Notes: generated from the letters alone by a model not told the origin. Shown: positions 32,386 through 43,913, numbered from the stretch's first letter. The stretch is 64,000 nt of DNA from Hippopus hippopus (GCA_946811185.2 OX328097.1:7860242-7924241), one strand, 5' to 3'. Numbers and translations are program-made.

Positions 32386-32443
32386 TGACAATTTTAAAGA
32401 AAAGGCTGAGAAAAAATATACAAATAACAATGTGAAAAAATTT

Positions 32444-32451
32444 TGACGTCA
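32444..32451. promoter_or_regulatory. Perfect CRE (TGACGTCA)
   Basis: Consensus ATF/CREB site in intergenic DNA. Function is unknown; see the CRE finding. Confidence 0.3.
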
Positions 32452-32488
32452 TTTCTAATCGTATCAATATACATGTAAGCATGAACGA

Positions 32489-32709
32489 TTAACTCTTCAC
32501 CAGAGGACAAAATTTTAAAATCGGCTTTATTTAAAGCATTTGCAGACGACAAATTAAATTCCTATCAAATATTGGAATTTTACTCAGGAAGAGTAGAAAT
32601 CATTGTGGGAAAAGGAGAAAATGCTGGTGACCAGCATTTTCTCCTTTTCCCACTATGACTTCTACAACCTTCCACCTCAGTCGTAAAGGGATTGTTTGGT
32701 AAAGGGTTA
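32489..32709. mobile_element. Hp1 MITE, full length
   Basis: Ends TTAACTCTTCACCAGAGGAC and TTTGGTAAAGGGTTA; core hairpin at about 32602-32655. Confidence 0.85.
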
Positions 32710-32791
32710 TATTTGATCCTCAAGTGGATCTCTACGTACCTTATCCGGACCAAATTTCTTTATTCTATCATTATCCTATATATCATACGTC

Positions 32792-33007
32792 ACTTTGTTT
32801 TTACCACCCCGAGGGAGAGAGGCTTTCGAAAATATTTTGGAAAAAAGGAAAAAAAAAACTGCTTGTAATCTGCATTTACTTATTTTTTTACATGATACCT
32901 TTCCTATCCTTTTAGATAGAATCCCATCAGCTGAACGAAATTTTGAACTGTGTATTCTGATTTGAATTTGGACAAGTCTAAAATTTTGTAATATTGTAGA
33001 AGGTTAA
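32792..33007. mobile_element. Hp1 MITE, diverged
   Basis: Inverted orientation; right part AATTTGGACAAGTCTAAAA and TAGAAGGTTAA. The core is eroded. Confidence 0.65.
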
Positions 33008-33089
33008 TTAATTTATACTCAAAAATAGTCAAAGGCAAGTACTTGATGAGCCTCTTCTAACAACTCACTAGTGGCTAAAACAGATGAAA

Positions 33090-33355
33090 TGAGCCGTACT
33101 CTTGCAAAAGGGGGGTTAAGTGCATCTCTGTGATATATGAAACCAAGCAAGTCATCACGTTATAATGGATTCTTAAAATCCATTTTGTGAAACCAACGGC
33201 TAAATTATGAGGTAGAATGGTCCTTCGACATGCTGAAAATTGACCAACAGGAAAAAGTTTCCACGCAGGTCAGCTTGCGAGGACTGCACAGGCTGACATG
33301 GGTTGATATTTCTAGCCGATACATTAAGCCCCCCTTTTTCACAGAGCATGACTCA
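33090..33355. mobile_element. Hp3 MITE, full length
   Basis: Ends TGAGCCGTACTCTTGC and CACAGAGCATGACTCA; core GTCAGCTTGCGAGGACTG. Confidence 0.85.
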
Positions 33356-33803
33356 TCTATTTATAAACTGAGTTGACTATGCTCCTCACATCTCTGTATG
33401 TAGGGTAAAGGAATGGGGTGTAATATAAAAAGAGAAAGCGATTTCATCGGTTGAAAAATTATGTCGATTACAGTAAGGTCTTGATTGTATTCATAAAGTC
33501 TTTTACTAGTGCATCGTATTTCCACAAGCTTGTCAAGGGAAGTAACTAGAAGTAAAGTGAATTAACGAAAAAAAAAATTAATTCGATAGGCTCCCTTGAA
33601 AAATAAAAACTAGGTCGCAAACCTAAGAGATATATTGCATCATTTGGCGCGTTTTCAGACTTTTAAAAGCAAGATCAGACCGCAAAGTACTACTTTTGAT
33701 CTTTTACTATATTATTCAATATTCATTTAAGGTTTCAAGCCAATACAGCCATTAATTTTACAATAAATGAAGATTTTCTGCAACCATATTTTTTTTTTAT
33801 AGA

Positions 33804-34025
33804 TACTCTTTACCAACCGACAACATTTTATACTCACCCAAACTGTAAGCGTTGGCAGACGACAAATCAAATGTGACTCAAATAATAGGATTGTCATTGA
33901 CAGATGGGAAAACATTATGGAAAAAGGAGAAAATGCTGGTGACCAGCATTTTCTTGTTTTTCCATGATGTTTTCAAAAGCCTTCATCTGGGCGGTTAAAA
34001 GCAGGGATTGTCTGGTAAAGGGTTA
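33804..34025. mobile_element. Hp1 MITE
   Basis: Left TACTCTTTACCAACCGAC, right CTGGTAAAGGGTTAA, core GGAGAAAATGCTGGTGACC with its inverse. Confidence 0.85.
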
Positions 34026-34199
34026 ATTAACAAATCACGTACAAAACAACTGATCAGCAGAAACATTTTCGCATTTTTTTTTTCAGTCATATGATGGATT
34101 GGCCTTATAACTTGTTCATGTGTGCTCGGTTTATTGGTCGGAACTTAATTCACATTTTCAATATTTTGATAGTTTTATCATTTGTGATGACAACCTTTA

Positions 34200-34222
34200 T
34201 CCGAACAGAACAGAACAGAACA
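34200..34222. repeat. (GAACA)n, possible LINE tail
   Basis: GAACAGAACAGAACA followed by TTATT-type sequence. The same junction recurs at 44884 and 46112, suggesting the 3' end of a minus-strand non-LTR element. Inference only. Confidence 0.4.
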
Positions 34223-34314
34223 CACATCTTATTGACATATTATACAAATTGTACATATTCATTTTCAAACAGAGTGACAAAAGCTCTGTATCGCTATGCA
34301 TGTTAAATAGTAAT

Positions 34315-34552
34315 GTGGTGTTAGATAAACCACCCAGACGAAGAGGGCTTTTGAAAGCATTCAGGGAAAAGGAGAAAATGTTTTAATAACCATTTCTCCT
34401 TCTATTCCACATCGTTTTCTGTACTTTCAACACGTAGACAACATAGTGGGAAAAGGAGAAAATGCTGGTTATCAGCGTTTTCTCCTTTTGTCACAATGTC
34501 TTCAAAAGGCTTATTTGTCCTAAAACACGTGCTCGTTTTGTATAGGGTTCAT
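34315..34552. mobile_element. Double-core Hp1 MITE
   Basis: Cores at about 34350-34412 and 34440-34503; outer ends eroded. Confidence 0.65.
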
Positions 34553-34671
34553 TATGGCTGAATCACTCATGAATAATTATAATCCCAAGTAAACGCTAAT
34601 ACACCTTTTGAAGCCATGTGACCCTCAATAGAAGAAATTCCACAGTAAATGGGTTAGATCTATCGTTATAG

Positions 34672-34975
34672 CCGTGCACGGTAGCTCAGTCGTTAGCTTA
34701 CAGGATTTGAAACCGGGGATCACAGGTTCGAATACCCTGCTCGGCCAGTTTCTTTTCCAAGGATTGATGATCATAACTACAACACGATTTACACATCTCT
34801 CAACGCTGATCATTGTTTCCACGATGGTTCTGTGGGAAAGCAGCCGGTGGTTTAGGAAGAACATTGTGCGAAGTACTGATAAAAGATACTTCAATCAGGA
34901 AAGCATGGATAAGTGAACTGGGGACCGCGATATAATTGAAATAATGATGAAAAACGTCATTAAACATAAAGCAAA
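34672..34975 (+). mobile_element. tRNA-derived SINE, long form
   Basis: tRNA-like head with box A GGTAGCTCAGTCG and box B GGTTCGAATACC, then a 220-bp body and the tail GAAATAATGATGAAAAACG. The head lacks a sound clover-leaf and no CCA-adjacent stem was found, so it is not called a tRNA gene. Confidence 0.8.
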
Positions 34976-35067
34976 TTAGCAAAGAACTGTCTATGTCTAT
35001 GTATCAGACAAAATAGGTTTTAGAATTCAACGTAATGGCGTGGGTCGAATGAAGCTATGCGGATCTT

Positions 35068-35789
35068 CAGGGTCCAAAAAATCCACTCGTCCGCTCGTAT
35101 TTACGAGTGAGAAATGGGTGAGGACGAGTGAAATTTTAGTCATGGTCGTCCGACAGGACGAGTGGTAAATAGGAGCAGGGATCGTATATACACGTGCATA
35201 AAATCCATGATAGGAGGTAGTAAACAAATAAGTTTTTCAGATGAATATTTAACTTACAGGAGACAAAACGGTCATTCCATTATTAAAGAAGAGAATTAAG
35301 GGTATTCTGGAAATCAAATATTGAAACAGGACATAAAACCTGCTGGTACCCGCTCCAAATAAAGACCGGTTTCAAGTCAGCCTAATGATATAACCCGGGA
35401 CATTTTCATTGCATACAGATGTTTTAATATGCCTCGGATAGATCTAATTCAATACGATTGACTTTGCTAATTTATTAAAACGATCGATATTAACAATAAC
35501 GCAAATACTTTCCCGAAACCAGGTCCAAAAACTGTGTTGTTTTGGCTTTATTAATTTCTTATAACTTGACCGGACAAATGATACCGGATATTCAAACCCG
35601 GTATTTAATGTTCGTTGCTACGGGAGACAATATAACTAGCATTTCCGTTTCGGCTGAAAAAAAAAGCAGGAGTCAAATATTGGACAGGTTTTTCTCGTCG
35701 GACGAGTGAGGATCAAGGCAGGGCAAGTGTTTTTTCAAAGTCACTTGTCCTACAGGACGAGTGTCTTTTCCGGAAATTTTTGGACCCTG
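35068..35789. mobile_element. 722-bp terminal inverted repeat element
   Basis: Left end CAGGGTCCAAAAAATCCACT, right end ATTTTTGGACCCTG. ATCTT flanks both sides (35063-35067 and 35790-35794), a 5-bp duplication. CGTCC/GGACGAGTG motifs recur near both ends. No ORF of note; non-autonomous. A nano element sits inside it. Confidence 0.75.
35176..35209. mobile_element. Nano element copy 3 (34 bp)
   Basis: Begins CAGGGATCGTATATACAC, ends AAAATCCATG (decayed right end). Exact 7-bp duplication ATAGGAG on both sides (35169-35175, 35210-35216). Confidence 0.85.
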
Positions 35790-35834
35790 ATCTTATGTCT
35801 TATTCGTGCAAAGCAGACAGAATGATTGGTTTGT

Positions 35835-36040
35835 GTCTGCTTTCAAACTCATTTCAATCATGTCACGGTGACAGCTGATATTAAAATGTAGGCCTATGTT
35901 TTTTGTTAAGAGTAATAGGCTACTAAGAGGTGTCTTGTCCAAGGACACTCACACGGAAAACCCAGTGAATCGAGTGAGGATCGAATCTGGGACCTGCTGA
36001 TTGCGAAGCCAACAGTTTCATAACCTAGCCATTCAGGATT
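35835..36040 (-). mobile_element. Diverged SINE
   Basis: CTTTCAAACTCATTTCAATCATGTCACGGTGACAGCT resembles the minus-strand SINE tail and body. The head region ends CCTGAATGGCTAGG on the minus strand. Confidence 0.6.
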
Positions 36041-36138
36041 CCGCATTCGTGCAAAGCCAAAGCTATGTAATCGACTGAGTGCTAAAAGGTCGGATTTGTC
36101 TGAAAATAGTTTAAAGGTCTTTAAATACTTCATTCACC

Positions 36139-36162
36139 CAGGGATCGTATATACGATCCCTG
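36139..36162. mobile_element. Nano element copy 4 (24 bp, perfect palindrome)
   Basis: Two perfect 12-bp arms (CAGGGATCGTAT and its inverse) without a loop. Exact 7-bp duplication ATTCACC at 36132-36138 and 36163-36169; the second copy runs into the Hp2 left end. Confidence 0.88.
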
Positions 36163-36332
36163 ATTCACCCTTAGGCTGCTAGGCGACACTCAGAATGTGC
36201 AGTCTGATCTTGGATCTATACTAACCGATACACTGATATTTTCTCAAAAATATACCTTTCAAATAGCTACATTTGGGTTTTTGCTATCTGCTTGAAAATT
36301 TCATTTCATTTGTTTAGCAGGTTAGGGGTTAA
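36163..36332. mobile_element. Hp2 MITE, shortened
   Basis: Left CCCTTAGGCTGCTAGGCG, right AGCAGGTTAGGGGTTAA; the hairpin is partly deleted. Confidence 0.7.
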
Positions 36333-36657
36333 TTACGTCATTGAACATTGAGCTCTACAACCGGATTGCTTCGTGTATTTGTCACTCGTCACAACTCGGC
36401 CGATTCCGTAACTATATGTACGGATTGCCCTCGGTTTACCGAATGGGCTATTAGTGTGTGAGAGAAAGGCGTAAGAGGATTTTCTCTTTCTTATTTCAAA
36501 ACAGCTTAAAATAATTTAATCCAATTAACGTAGTTTTACTATTTTTGGAAGGTGAAAAAGGTTATTAAAGAAATTTTTGCAAGGTTGGCGATACAGAAAT
36601 ATCAAAATCGATCATGAGAATAGTGAAAAATCTAAAATAGAGCAACCAAAAATCGGT

Positions 36658-36659
<2 letters not shown>

Positions 36660-36702
<43 letters not shown>

Positions 36703-36812
36703 CAGGCAAGCGGACGAAACGACGGCCAGACAGACAGAGGAGAGAGACAGGGACAGACAGACACACATAGGCAAAGAGAGAGAGAGAGACAGACAGACGG
36801 ACAGACAGACAA
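36660..36812. repeat. GA and CAGA microsatellite
   Basis: (GA)n at 36661-36701, then CAGA-type repeats to about 36812. Confidence 0.95.
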
Positions 36813-36937
36813 AGACAAGGAAAATGGAAAAACTTGCTTCAAATAATAGCTTTTAAGTTTTTTTTTTCGCGTAAATCAGTCTACCAAACTCTTACAAAAT
36901 AAAAACGTAAAGAAAAGCCACAAAAATGAGGTTAAAT

Positions 36938-37138
36938 TATTATCAAACGACACACAATTTTAGACTGGTCGGCCTTGAAAGCCTTTGCAGACGATTAGGT
37001 TTTTGCCTTGAGAGATCTGAATAATCATTGTGGGCAAAGGAGAAAATACTGGTTACCAGCATTTTCTGCTTTTTTTTTCACAATACTTTTAAATGTTTTC
37101 TTCCTTAACTTCGTAAAAACACGGGATTGTTGTGTAAA
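36938..37138. mobile_element. Hp1 MITE, diverged
   Basis: GCAGACGATTAGG block, core GGAGAAAATACTGGTTACC with its inverse, right ACGGGATTGTTGTGTAAA. Confidence 0.65.
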
Positions 37139-37374
37139 CATAGTGAAGACGCTCTTGTTCCAACGAGGTCTTTGGTGGAAAATACTTTTTTTCCACAATT
37201 TTGTCCATACATTTCAAGAAAAGTTACAAGAATAATTTGCCTTACGCCTAAATAATTCTTGATTATGTTCCTTGTACAAATACTTGTATGTTTAAAACGG
37301 CGGTTAACAGACGAAAGGGTGGACGAACGGGCGGCAGGAAGGACGAACGGCCGTACAGACGGACAGACAGACAA

Positions 37375-37483
37375 TCGGACAGTGTAGATCAAGATCAGAC
37401 TGCATGTTTTGTGCAGTCTGATCTTTAATTACCCTGTCCACAAAAATGCACTGCGTCGCGCTTAGCAGCCATAGGGTGTAATA
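37375..37483. mobile_element. Hp2 MITE, right part only
   Basis: Core GATCAGACTGCATGTTTTG with its inverse and right end GCTTAGCAGCCATAGGG. Confidence 0.6.
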
Positions 37484-37721
37484 TAGCGCCATCGATTCGG
37501 AGTGCGTAATGATTCTGAAACCCCTTGTAACGTCCCTGTTTTTCATTTGATGATGGAGTTCAAAGCAGATGTATAACTGTAATCAGATATTAAAACTACG
37601 CGAGGAGAAAAAAAGTCAGTATGAGATTTGTGCATTTCTGCACGTAGACATAATTATATGTTATAAAGATCCTTGACAAAATTAATGCTTTATATGAAAT
37701 ATCTCAAGTTAACTCTTTCTC

Positions 37722-38036
37722 CCGGCCTTGGTATGTTGTTTACGCCGCTTTTCACATTATTTTAGTTTTATCGTGGCGGCCAGTGCACCTATCCATGGAT
37801 GCTTTCCTGGGGTTTCTTTAACCAGTACTTCGCACAATATTCTATCCAAGCTACCGGCTGCTTTCCACATTACCATCGTCGAAACAATGATCTTCTGCAA
37901 GAGGAGAAGAATGAATTCTCTCGCAGTGACTATCACCAATCCTCGGAAAGAAATTCACGAGGCTGGGGATCCAAATCAGCGACCCTGGCTTCAACTCCTG
38001 TGCGTTACTGACTGCGCTACCATACTCGGCCCTCTT
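37722..38036 (-). mobile_element. tRNA-derived SINE, long form
   Basis: The minus-strand head GGGCCGAGTATGGTAGCGC with box B-like sequence and the body of the 34.67-kb SINE; tail TAAAATAATGTGAAAAGCGG. Confidence 0.8.
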
Positions 38037-38176
38037 ATATAACATTTTGTGCTCTTTCGTTCGACATTAGAGTTGAACTTGTCCTACAGAACACCTGTAC
38101 TGAGCAACCCACTGCTTTAACAGGCCACTCTTTTTATTCTTCATCCCTTTCTTAGAAAAATTTAATCGATTATGTA

Positions 38177-38390
38177 TTAATCCTTAGCTTGCTAAACGCG
38201 ACTCAAGGACCTTTTGCGGACAGTGTAGATCAAGATCAGACTGCACAGAACGTGCTGTCTGATCTTGGATCTATACTGTCCGATAAGGAGATATCTCTCC
38301 ATCCAAAATATTTTTGAAATAGTAAAATCTTGGTTTTGACTATCAGCTTGAAAGTTTCGTTTTGCTTATCTAGCAGGGATAAGGGGTTAA
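38177..38390. mobile_element. Hp2 MITE, full length
   Basis: Ends TTAATCCTTAGCTTGCTAAA and TCTAGCAGGGATAAGGGGTTAA; core AGATCAGACTGCACAGAACG with its inverse. Confidence 0.85.
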
Positions 38391-38999
38391 AATAACACCT
38401 GCCTTAGTGACCAGTTTTTTTCTTCTCCCCTTGGGTAATCTAAGTGTATTGAGTCCGAAGAGATACTTTTTCTTTTCTGGAACGATCTAGAAAAAAAAAG
38501 TTTTTGTCCAAAATCCTGCATGAATTCAGCTGCATTTATATTGTCTTATATAACTAGTGTGTTACCAAGGAGTCGAAATGAGATGAATAACCCCAGCGGG
38601 ACAGTAGCAAATCTTGTATTTTGGTGTCATACATGCAAATAGGCCCCCATGACAACCCATTGAGGCCCGCAGGATAAACATTTTTTTTACCAATTGCAAA
38701 TTACTATCAATTGGAGATTTATATTCAGAAGAAGGTCAAAAGCTTTTTTTTTTATAAAGCTAGGCAGAAAAAAAAAAGGCGTGTAAAGTCGACCTACTGC
38801 GGACTGAGATATTAAAGTCACGTAAGTATTATAGGGCAGGTGACCTTGGACACACAGAACGAGGCCACACATTCCTCACGTGATGAGGAATAGTTTAATC
38901 GAACAATAATAAAAATAGGTCATCGTGCACACCCCCAGTTCTGTCTGGACGGACTATCTTTACAGGCCAAATATACCTTTTAACTCGACTGAACAAACT
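38391..38999. other. No gene seen
   Basis: Unique AT-rich DNA with T and A runs; TCACGTGA at about 38875. Confidence 0.35.
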
Positions 39000-39175
39000 T
39001 GTGGATTTACGATCATCAGACAGATGATGCTGGTTACCAGCGTTTTCTCCTTTTCCTACTGTGGTTTCCATGTTTTTAAAGATTAATCCTAAATTATGAG
39101 TCACAACGTTTTAAGTCCACTAGTGCTTTCATTGTAGACTAGTCTAAAATTTCCTTGTCTTGTAAAGAGTATAAA
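39000..39175. mobile_element. Hp1 MITE, truncated
   Basis: Begins in the core (GATGCTGGTTACCAGCG) and runs through ATTGTAGACTAGTCTAAAATTT to TTGTAAAGAGTATAA. Confidence 0.6.
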
Positions 39176-39554
39176 TAGCCGTGTGAATGATCAAAGTGCT
39201 GAAGGGGCAACAAGCGCTTGTTACATCAACTGCTCCTTACTCTCCCTCAATATTTTCCACAATCAATATATTAAAAGAAAAGAAAATACTCATGCTTCTA
39301 CTCTTGTGTCATTTTTTTGTATTTCTGAAATTATCCATTGACATTTTATCCAAGCAAACAGTCACATTCTACTGAAATACAAGGCGCTCACACCTTTTTG
39401 TGGGTGGGTGGGGTCGGGGCAGTTTCCAGGTGGGTCAGTTTTCGAATTACTATCGTGGCCCTATATACAACAACTATTCTAAATTGCATTCTTAGTCTTA
39501 TTCTAAAAAAAACTTATATTGTAAAATAACACAATTTCTGATGTGGGATCGTAT

Positions 39555-39615
39555 TCAAATAAGTATGATGACGTCATTTCTGATCTCACAAAAATAGACG
39601 GAGTACCCAATATTG
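39555..39615. repeat. Dispersed repeat carrying a perfect CRE
   Basis: Shares TATGATGACGTCATTTCTGA and TAGACGGAGT with 50960-51010. TGACGTCA lies at 39569-39576. Confidence 0.7.
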
Positions 39616-39712
39616 TACTAGTATCATATTAATAATAATGGCGGAATTGGAATTTTCTACGTAACTGAATGTAAGCGTTCAATTGCTTTACGTCAACAGG
39701 GAATTACATATG

Positions 39713-39780
39713 AACTATGCTTTGGCAAAAGGGGGCTTAATGCATCTCCATGATGCATTATACCACAGTGCCCCAGATAA
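39713..39780. mobile_element. Hp3 MITE, left end only
   Basis: TGAACTATGCTTTGGCAAAAGGGGGCTTAATGCATC-type left end without a hairpin. Confidence 0.6.
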
Positions 39781-42350
39781 TTTTTTGAGCCAAGGAGTAT
39801 TTAAGCATCATTTTGCTTATGAAAGGGGTAAATTGAAACCACTTTGCTTAAGACATAAATTTTTAAGCAACGAAATTCTAATGGTGGAGTAAAAACCAAG
39901 TTTCATTTCAGTTTGGAACTGGAGTATGTTTCAATTACATCATTTTTATTTCATACTATAGATACTGTCCAGTTAGTAAGATTGATTGAAAATTAACAGT
40001 ATCATTTTATTATTTTTATCAGTTTTGAGCAGGACACTTTTAATGAAAGACTGTTTTCATGCGATATGTGCAAACAAGACTTTATAGATAGATCTACATG
40101 TTCACAGTTAAAAGCTCTTCAAACACTTTGGGAACCTTTCCTAAAATGTGCAAACATTTTTGGCAAAATCAATTCTAATGTTTGCTAAAACAAGCAGGTC
40201 AGTGATATACCATGTAACTGGTCCAATTCCTGCAAAAAATCTATCAAATCAGTAGTGTTGGGCAATCAGTTTAAATTCACAAATGATTATCACTTTGTAA
40301 TCGAAAGAGCAAACCAACTAGCTATCGGTTGTACAATCGGTTTCTCCGTTGAACCAGGGATCGTATATACACAAATATAAGATCCCTGGTTGAACTGAGA
40401 ATGCCTTTTTGCTGTATATACTGTGACAATTTGTCTACATGATAGTAAGTTTAAAAAGATGTTGTGTTTTGTACTTTAAAAATCAATGGAAATACAATAC
40501 CATTATTTTTTTGCTTTATTTAATATCATTTATTTTGATCTTTAAATTTTAATTTCCAAACCAGTTAAAAAATTCAGAAATATTTCAAGCATTTGCAGAC
40601 GACCCCCCCCCATCTCCCCCCCCCCCCGCTTTAGATCTATATTTCATTTCATAAAACAACAATTTTTTTCACTCATGACAGAATTTTAGCTTCCACTTAT
40701 TGTTTTATTCAGAGATTTGTGTAAATTCACTGTTTAAATTCATTATTAAATATGAGAAGATAGTTTGAAGTCCCTCTGATCGGACGATGCCACGTTAATC
40801 ATTGTAGTGTCATGGGTTTTCACGTTTTTATCGGCGATCAATTTTTTGTGTCAATTAATTTCTGGAGAAGTATTACCACATGATTTTACAGTTAGTCATT
40901 TTGAATAGCATATAAATTTAAAATCTGTCACTTTACAGTAGATAACAGGATTAACACCTTTATTAGGTTCTCATAAATGACTCGCCAGCTTCATTAGATC
41001 ACGCGCGTGTCCTTCGCATTTTATACTGATCGTGTTTAGCCCATATTTCTGCCGGATGCATGCAAGCTAGGTTATATGAAGCTCTTAGAACATAATTTCA
41101 TGCATTAGATTGACAATTAGGCAGATATTTTTCAGCGGCAACGACATATCATTTCAAATTTCCAAGCGTCAAAACCCGGGCTCAGGGATCAAATGAGAAA
41201 CTTGCCGAGTTGTCAAGTTTTGTCAAGACATCCATGGATAAAAATTTCTTTCTCATTTTTCCGGCCAATTTTCGTGTTTGTTATCACTGTGTTGAATCCT
41301 AGAGTTTGATAAATATTAGTCACAAAACCAAGCGCTAAAAACCAGTATTCACGTTTCGCGACAGAGCGAGCTTTGGTACCGACTACAATCGATTCCGGGA
41401 TTCCTCAATAGCTTATCGCAATCGGAAGCCAAAACCAACTGACTTTCGACTATAGTCAATCATTGGCCCACCACTACAAATCGGATTACAGTGTATGAAT
41501 GAACTTTTTTACCCATTTTCGGTCGCATGGGCGTTTGAGTAGCACGTACTGTCAACTTCGGAAGATAGTTGCCGATCCGTAGCTCTGACATTGTATTGTT
41601 ATTGAAAAGAACAAAGATCATTTAAACTGAGCCATCTTTCGCTAGCAAATAATCAAATTGCAGCCTAATTCGTCCGCTAAAACAAACGGCTTTGTTAATG
41701 CTTTGTTTTATTTTACAATCCTAGCGGCAAAAATGTTAAAGTTGGCAAACCGATCAAAACAGAGCCGCAACATTTTGGACACGAACAATATAACATCATA
41801 TTATAACCTTAGAACGTTCCGGTTCAGCGTCTATATTTAGAATCGGGAAACCCTAAGCTAGAGTGAGTGTGTGTTAACATTTCGGTGCAAATTATCCCCG
41901 AAATTACAAAGTTCTATGAATTTCATTGTTTTTAGGGCGAGCTTTTTGTACGTTCTGGTACGTATAGTAGAGAAAAACTGTTCGTGATTTTTCTATTTTA
42001 TACGTGAATCATGTACATTTATACGTGATCGCACACACTGCCTTGTTCATAAAACGGTTTCGGGGATTCCACGATTCCATACCGCGCCGAACTCCGAAAC
42101 AAGTACAAGTATAACCACGTTACATAAAATGTTTTAATTCGTTCAGAAGGTGATATGTAAGCGTTTCAGTGACAATAAAGCCGATCAAGATCCCTAGTTT
42201 GGTTGTAGACAAAAAATACGCCTTGAAAATCAGATGAATTGCGTATCCTAGACTGCATTTGCGTATTTAATACGCTTCAAAATAAGTTTCGTTGCGTACT
42301 CCTATTCCAACTTGCGTAAAATAAGCAAATACGCAGCTTATCTGGCTCTC
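39781..42350. other. Longest repeat-poor stretch; no gene supported
   Basis: Mostly unique sequence, with C-homopolymers at about 40602-40629 and one nano element at 40355. Several 60-80 codon frames occur but none has splice sites plus a recognisable domain. Could hold regulatory or noncoding transcribed DNA. Confidence 0.35.
40355..40388. mobile_element. Nano element copy 5 (34 bp)
   Basis: Begins CAGGGATCGTATATACAC, ends AAGATCCCTG; exact 7-bp duplication GTTGAAC at 40348-40354 and 40389-40395. Confidence 0.88.
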
Positions 42351-42566
42351 TGATACCAAGCTAATCATCACACAATTATTGACCAATAAAATCCATTTTG
42401 TCTCAAAACCGGCTAAATCCTGAGGTATAACGGTACTTGGACTTGCAGAAAATTTACCAAAAGCAAAAAGCTTCGACCCAGGTCAGCCTGCGCGGACTGC
42501 GCAGGCTGACCTTGGTCGAAACTTTTTGCAGATGCATTAAGCTCCCTTTTCACAGAGCAAGGCTGA
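42351..42566. mobile_element. Hp3 MITE, left end missing
   Basis: Core GTCAGCCTGCGCGGACTG with its inverse and right end CACAGAGCAAGGCTGA. Confidence 0.8.
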
Positions 42567-42764
42567 TGTATTTTGTAGTAATTCTCAGTGTTCTACAAAC
42601 ACCCTTTATTCACAGCACAGGAATCTGAATAATTATGCCTCTTTAAAGCTCCCTATAATTTGCATATTACACTGTACAGACTTTTCTCTCCATGTAAGAG
42701 ACTATGCATAGCTATGAAATTAGACTTTTTTCTTCTTACTTATAGTTGGTTTACTAGCTATGAG

Positions 42765-42790
42765 CAGGGATCTTATATATACAATTCCTT
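42765..42790. mobile_element. Nano element copy 6 (26 bp)
   Basis: Begins CAGGGATCTTATATATAC; the right end is decayed (AATTCCTT). Exact 7-bp duplication CTATGAG at 42758-42764 and 42791-42797. Confidence 0.75.
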
Positions 42791-42976
42791 CTATGAGAAT
42801 ATTTTAGATTTTAGAAAGGTGGGGAAGGGGATGGTCTCAATAATGTGATGTTTACAACGCTTCTTTTCATATTTGTACATTTATTGTGATCCGTACTGAA
42901 GGGGACCCATCAAAAACTAAAATTGCATTTATCTCAGTGTACTAGGGAAAAGGGTGGTTGCGGTGGGTGGGTGGGT

Positions 42977-43151
42977 TTAACCCCTTACCACATAAAATTT
43001 TAGCCTTGTCGTCATTGAAAGCAAATGTAGGCGAAGAATTAAATGATACTTGAAACATAAAACAATTGTCATTGAAAGGTAGAAAATTTTTTGGGAATAG
43101 GAAAAAATGCTGGTTACCAGCATTTTCTCTTGGGATTGTGTGGTAAATTAA
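42977..43151. mobile_element. Hp1 MITE, right flank shortened
   Basis: Left TTAACCCCTTACCACAT, right TGTGGTAAATTAA, core ATGCTGGTTACCAGCAT. Confidence 0.8.
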
Positions 43152-43358
43152 AGACGCCATTCATACAATGTCATGCTAGCGGAGGTACGAGGTTCACCTG
43201 TACCAGATTTCTTTACATAATCACTCTTACTTGTGGAGTACGTTTTACATAAATTTCGTAATATTCTCGTTACATTATATTCACGCTGTGTACAATGATA
43301 TAACTTTATTTAAATAGATATCACGCTAATAATTACTATTTTATCCCTAGCATAAATA

Positions 43359-43630
43359 TGAGCCGTGCTCTGGCAAAAGGGGGCTTAATGCATCACCGTG
43401 ATACATGATACCAGCACACGTCATCACGTAATTATGGATCCATAAGAGCTACATTTTTAAATACATGTAACTGACTTAATCATGAGGTAGACTGGTTCTT
43501 TGAGAAACAAAAAAAATTGACCAATAGCGAAAAGTTTCGGCCCAGGTCAGCCTGCGCGGACTGCGCAGGCTGACCTGGGTTGATACTTTTCACAGATGCA
43601 TTAAGCCCCCTTTTCACAAAGCACGGCTCA
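43359..43630. mobile_element. Hp3 MITE, full length
   Basis: Ends TGAGCCGTGCTCTGGC and AAAGCACGGCTCA. The core is a perfect palindrome around GTCAGCCTGCGCGGACTG. Best-preserved Hp3 copy in the window. Confidence 0.92.
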
Positions 43631-43702
43631 TAATTTTATCGCGTAAGCCATTCCCATTGTCACTTATTTCGTCATCTTGTTCAATAGCGTACTTTTCGTG
43701 TT

Positions 43703-43888
43703 TTTTAACGACACTGGAGAATGAGGCTTTAGAAAACATTGTGGAAAAAGGAAAAAATGTTGGCATTTCCTACAAAGTTTTCTTTCCTATCAAAGCCAAA
43801 TTCCATGATCGGAGCCATATTTAATTACGTCGCGTGAAAATGCTTTTAATATGGACAAGTCTAAGATTTTGTCGTTTGGTAGAAATTA
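43703..43888. mobile_element. Hp1 MITE, core shortened
   Basis: GAAAACATTGTGGAAAAAGG then AAAGTTTTCTTTCC; right TTTGTCGTTTGGTAGAAATTAA. Confidence 0.7.
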
Positions 43889-43913
43889 AAATAAACATTT
43901 TAACTGAACATTT

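Noticed and set aside
34672..34750. Possible tRNA gene (box A and box B present)
   Set aside because: No convincing clover-leaf, and the segment continues into a SINE body shared with 37.7 kb; it is the SINE head.
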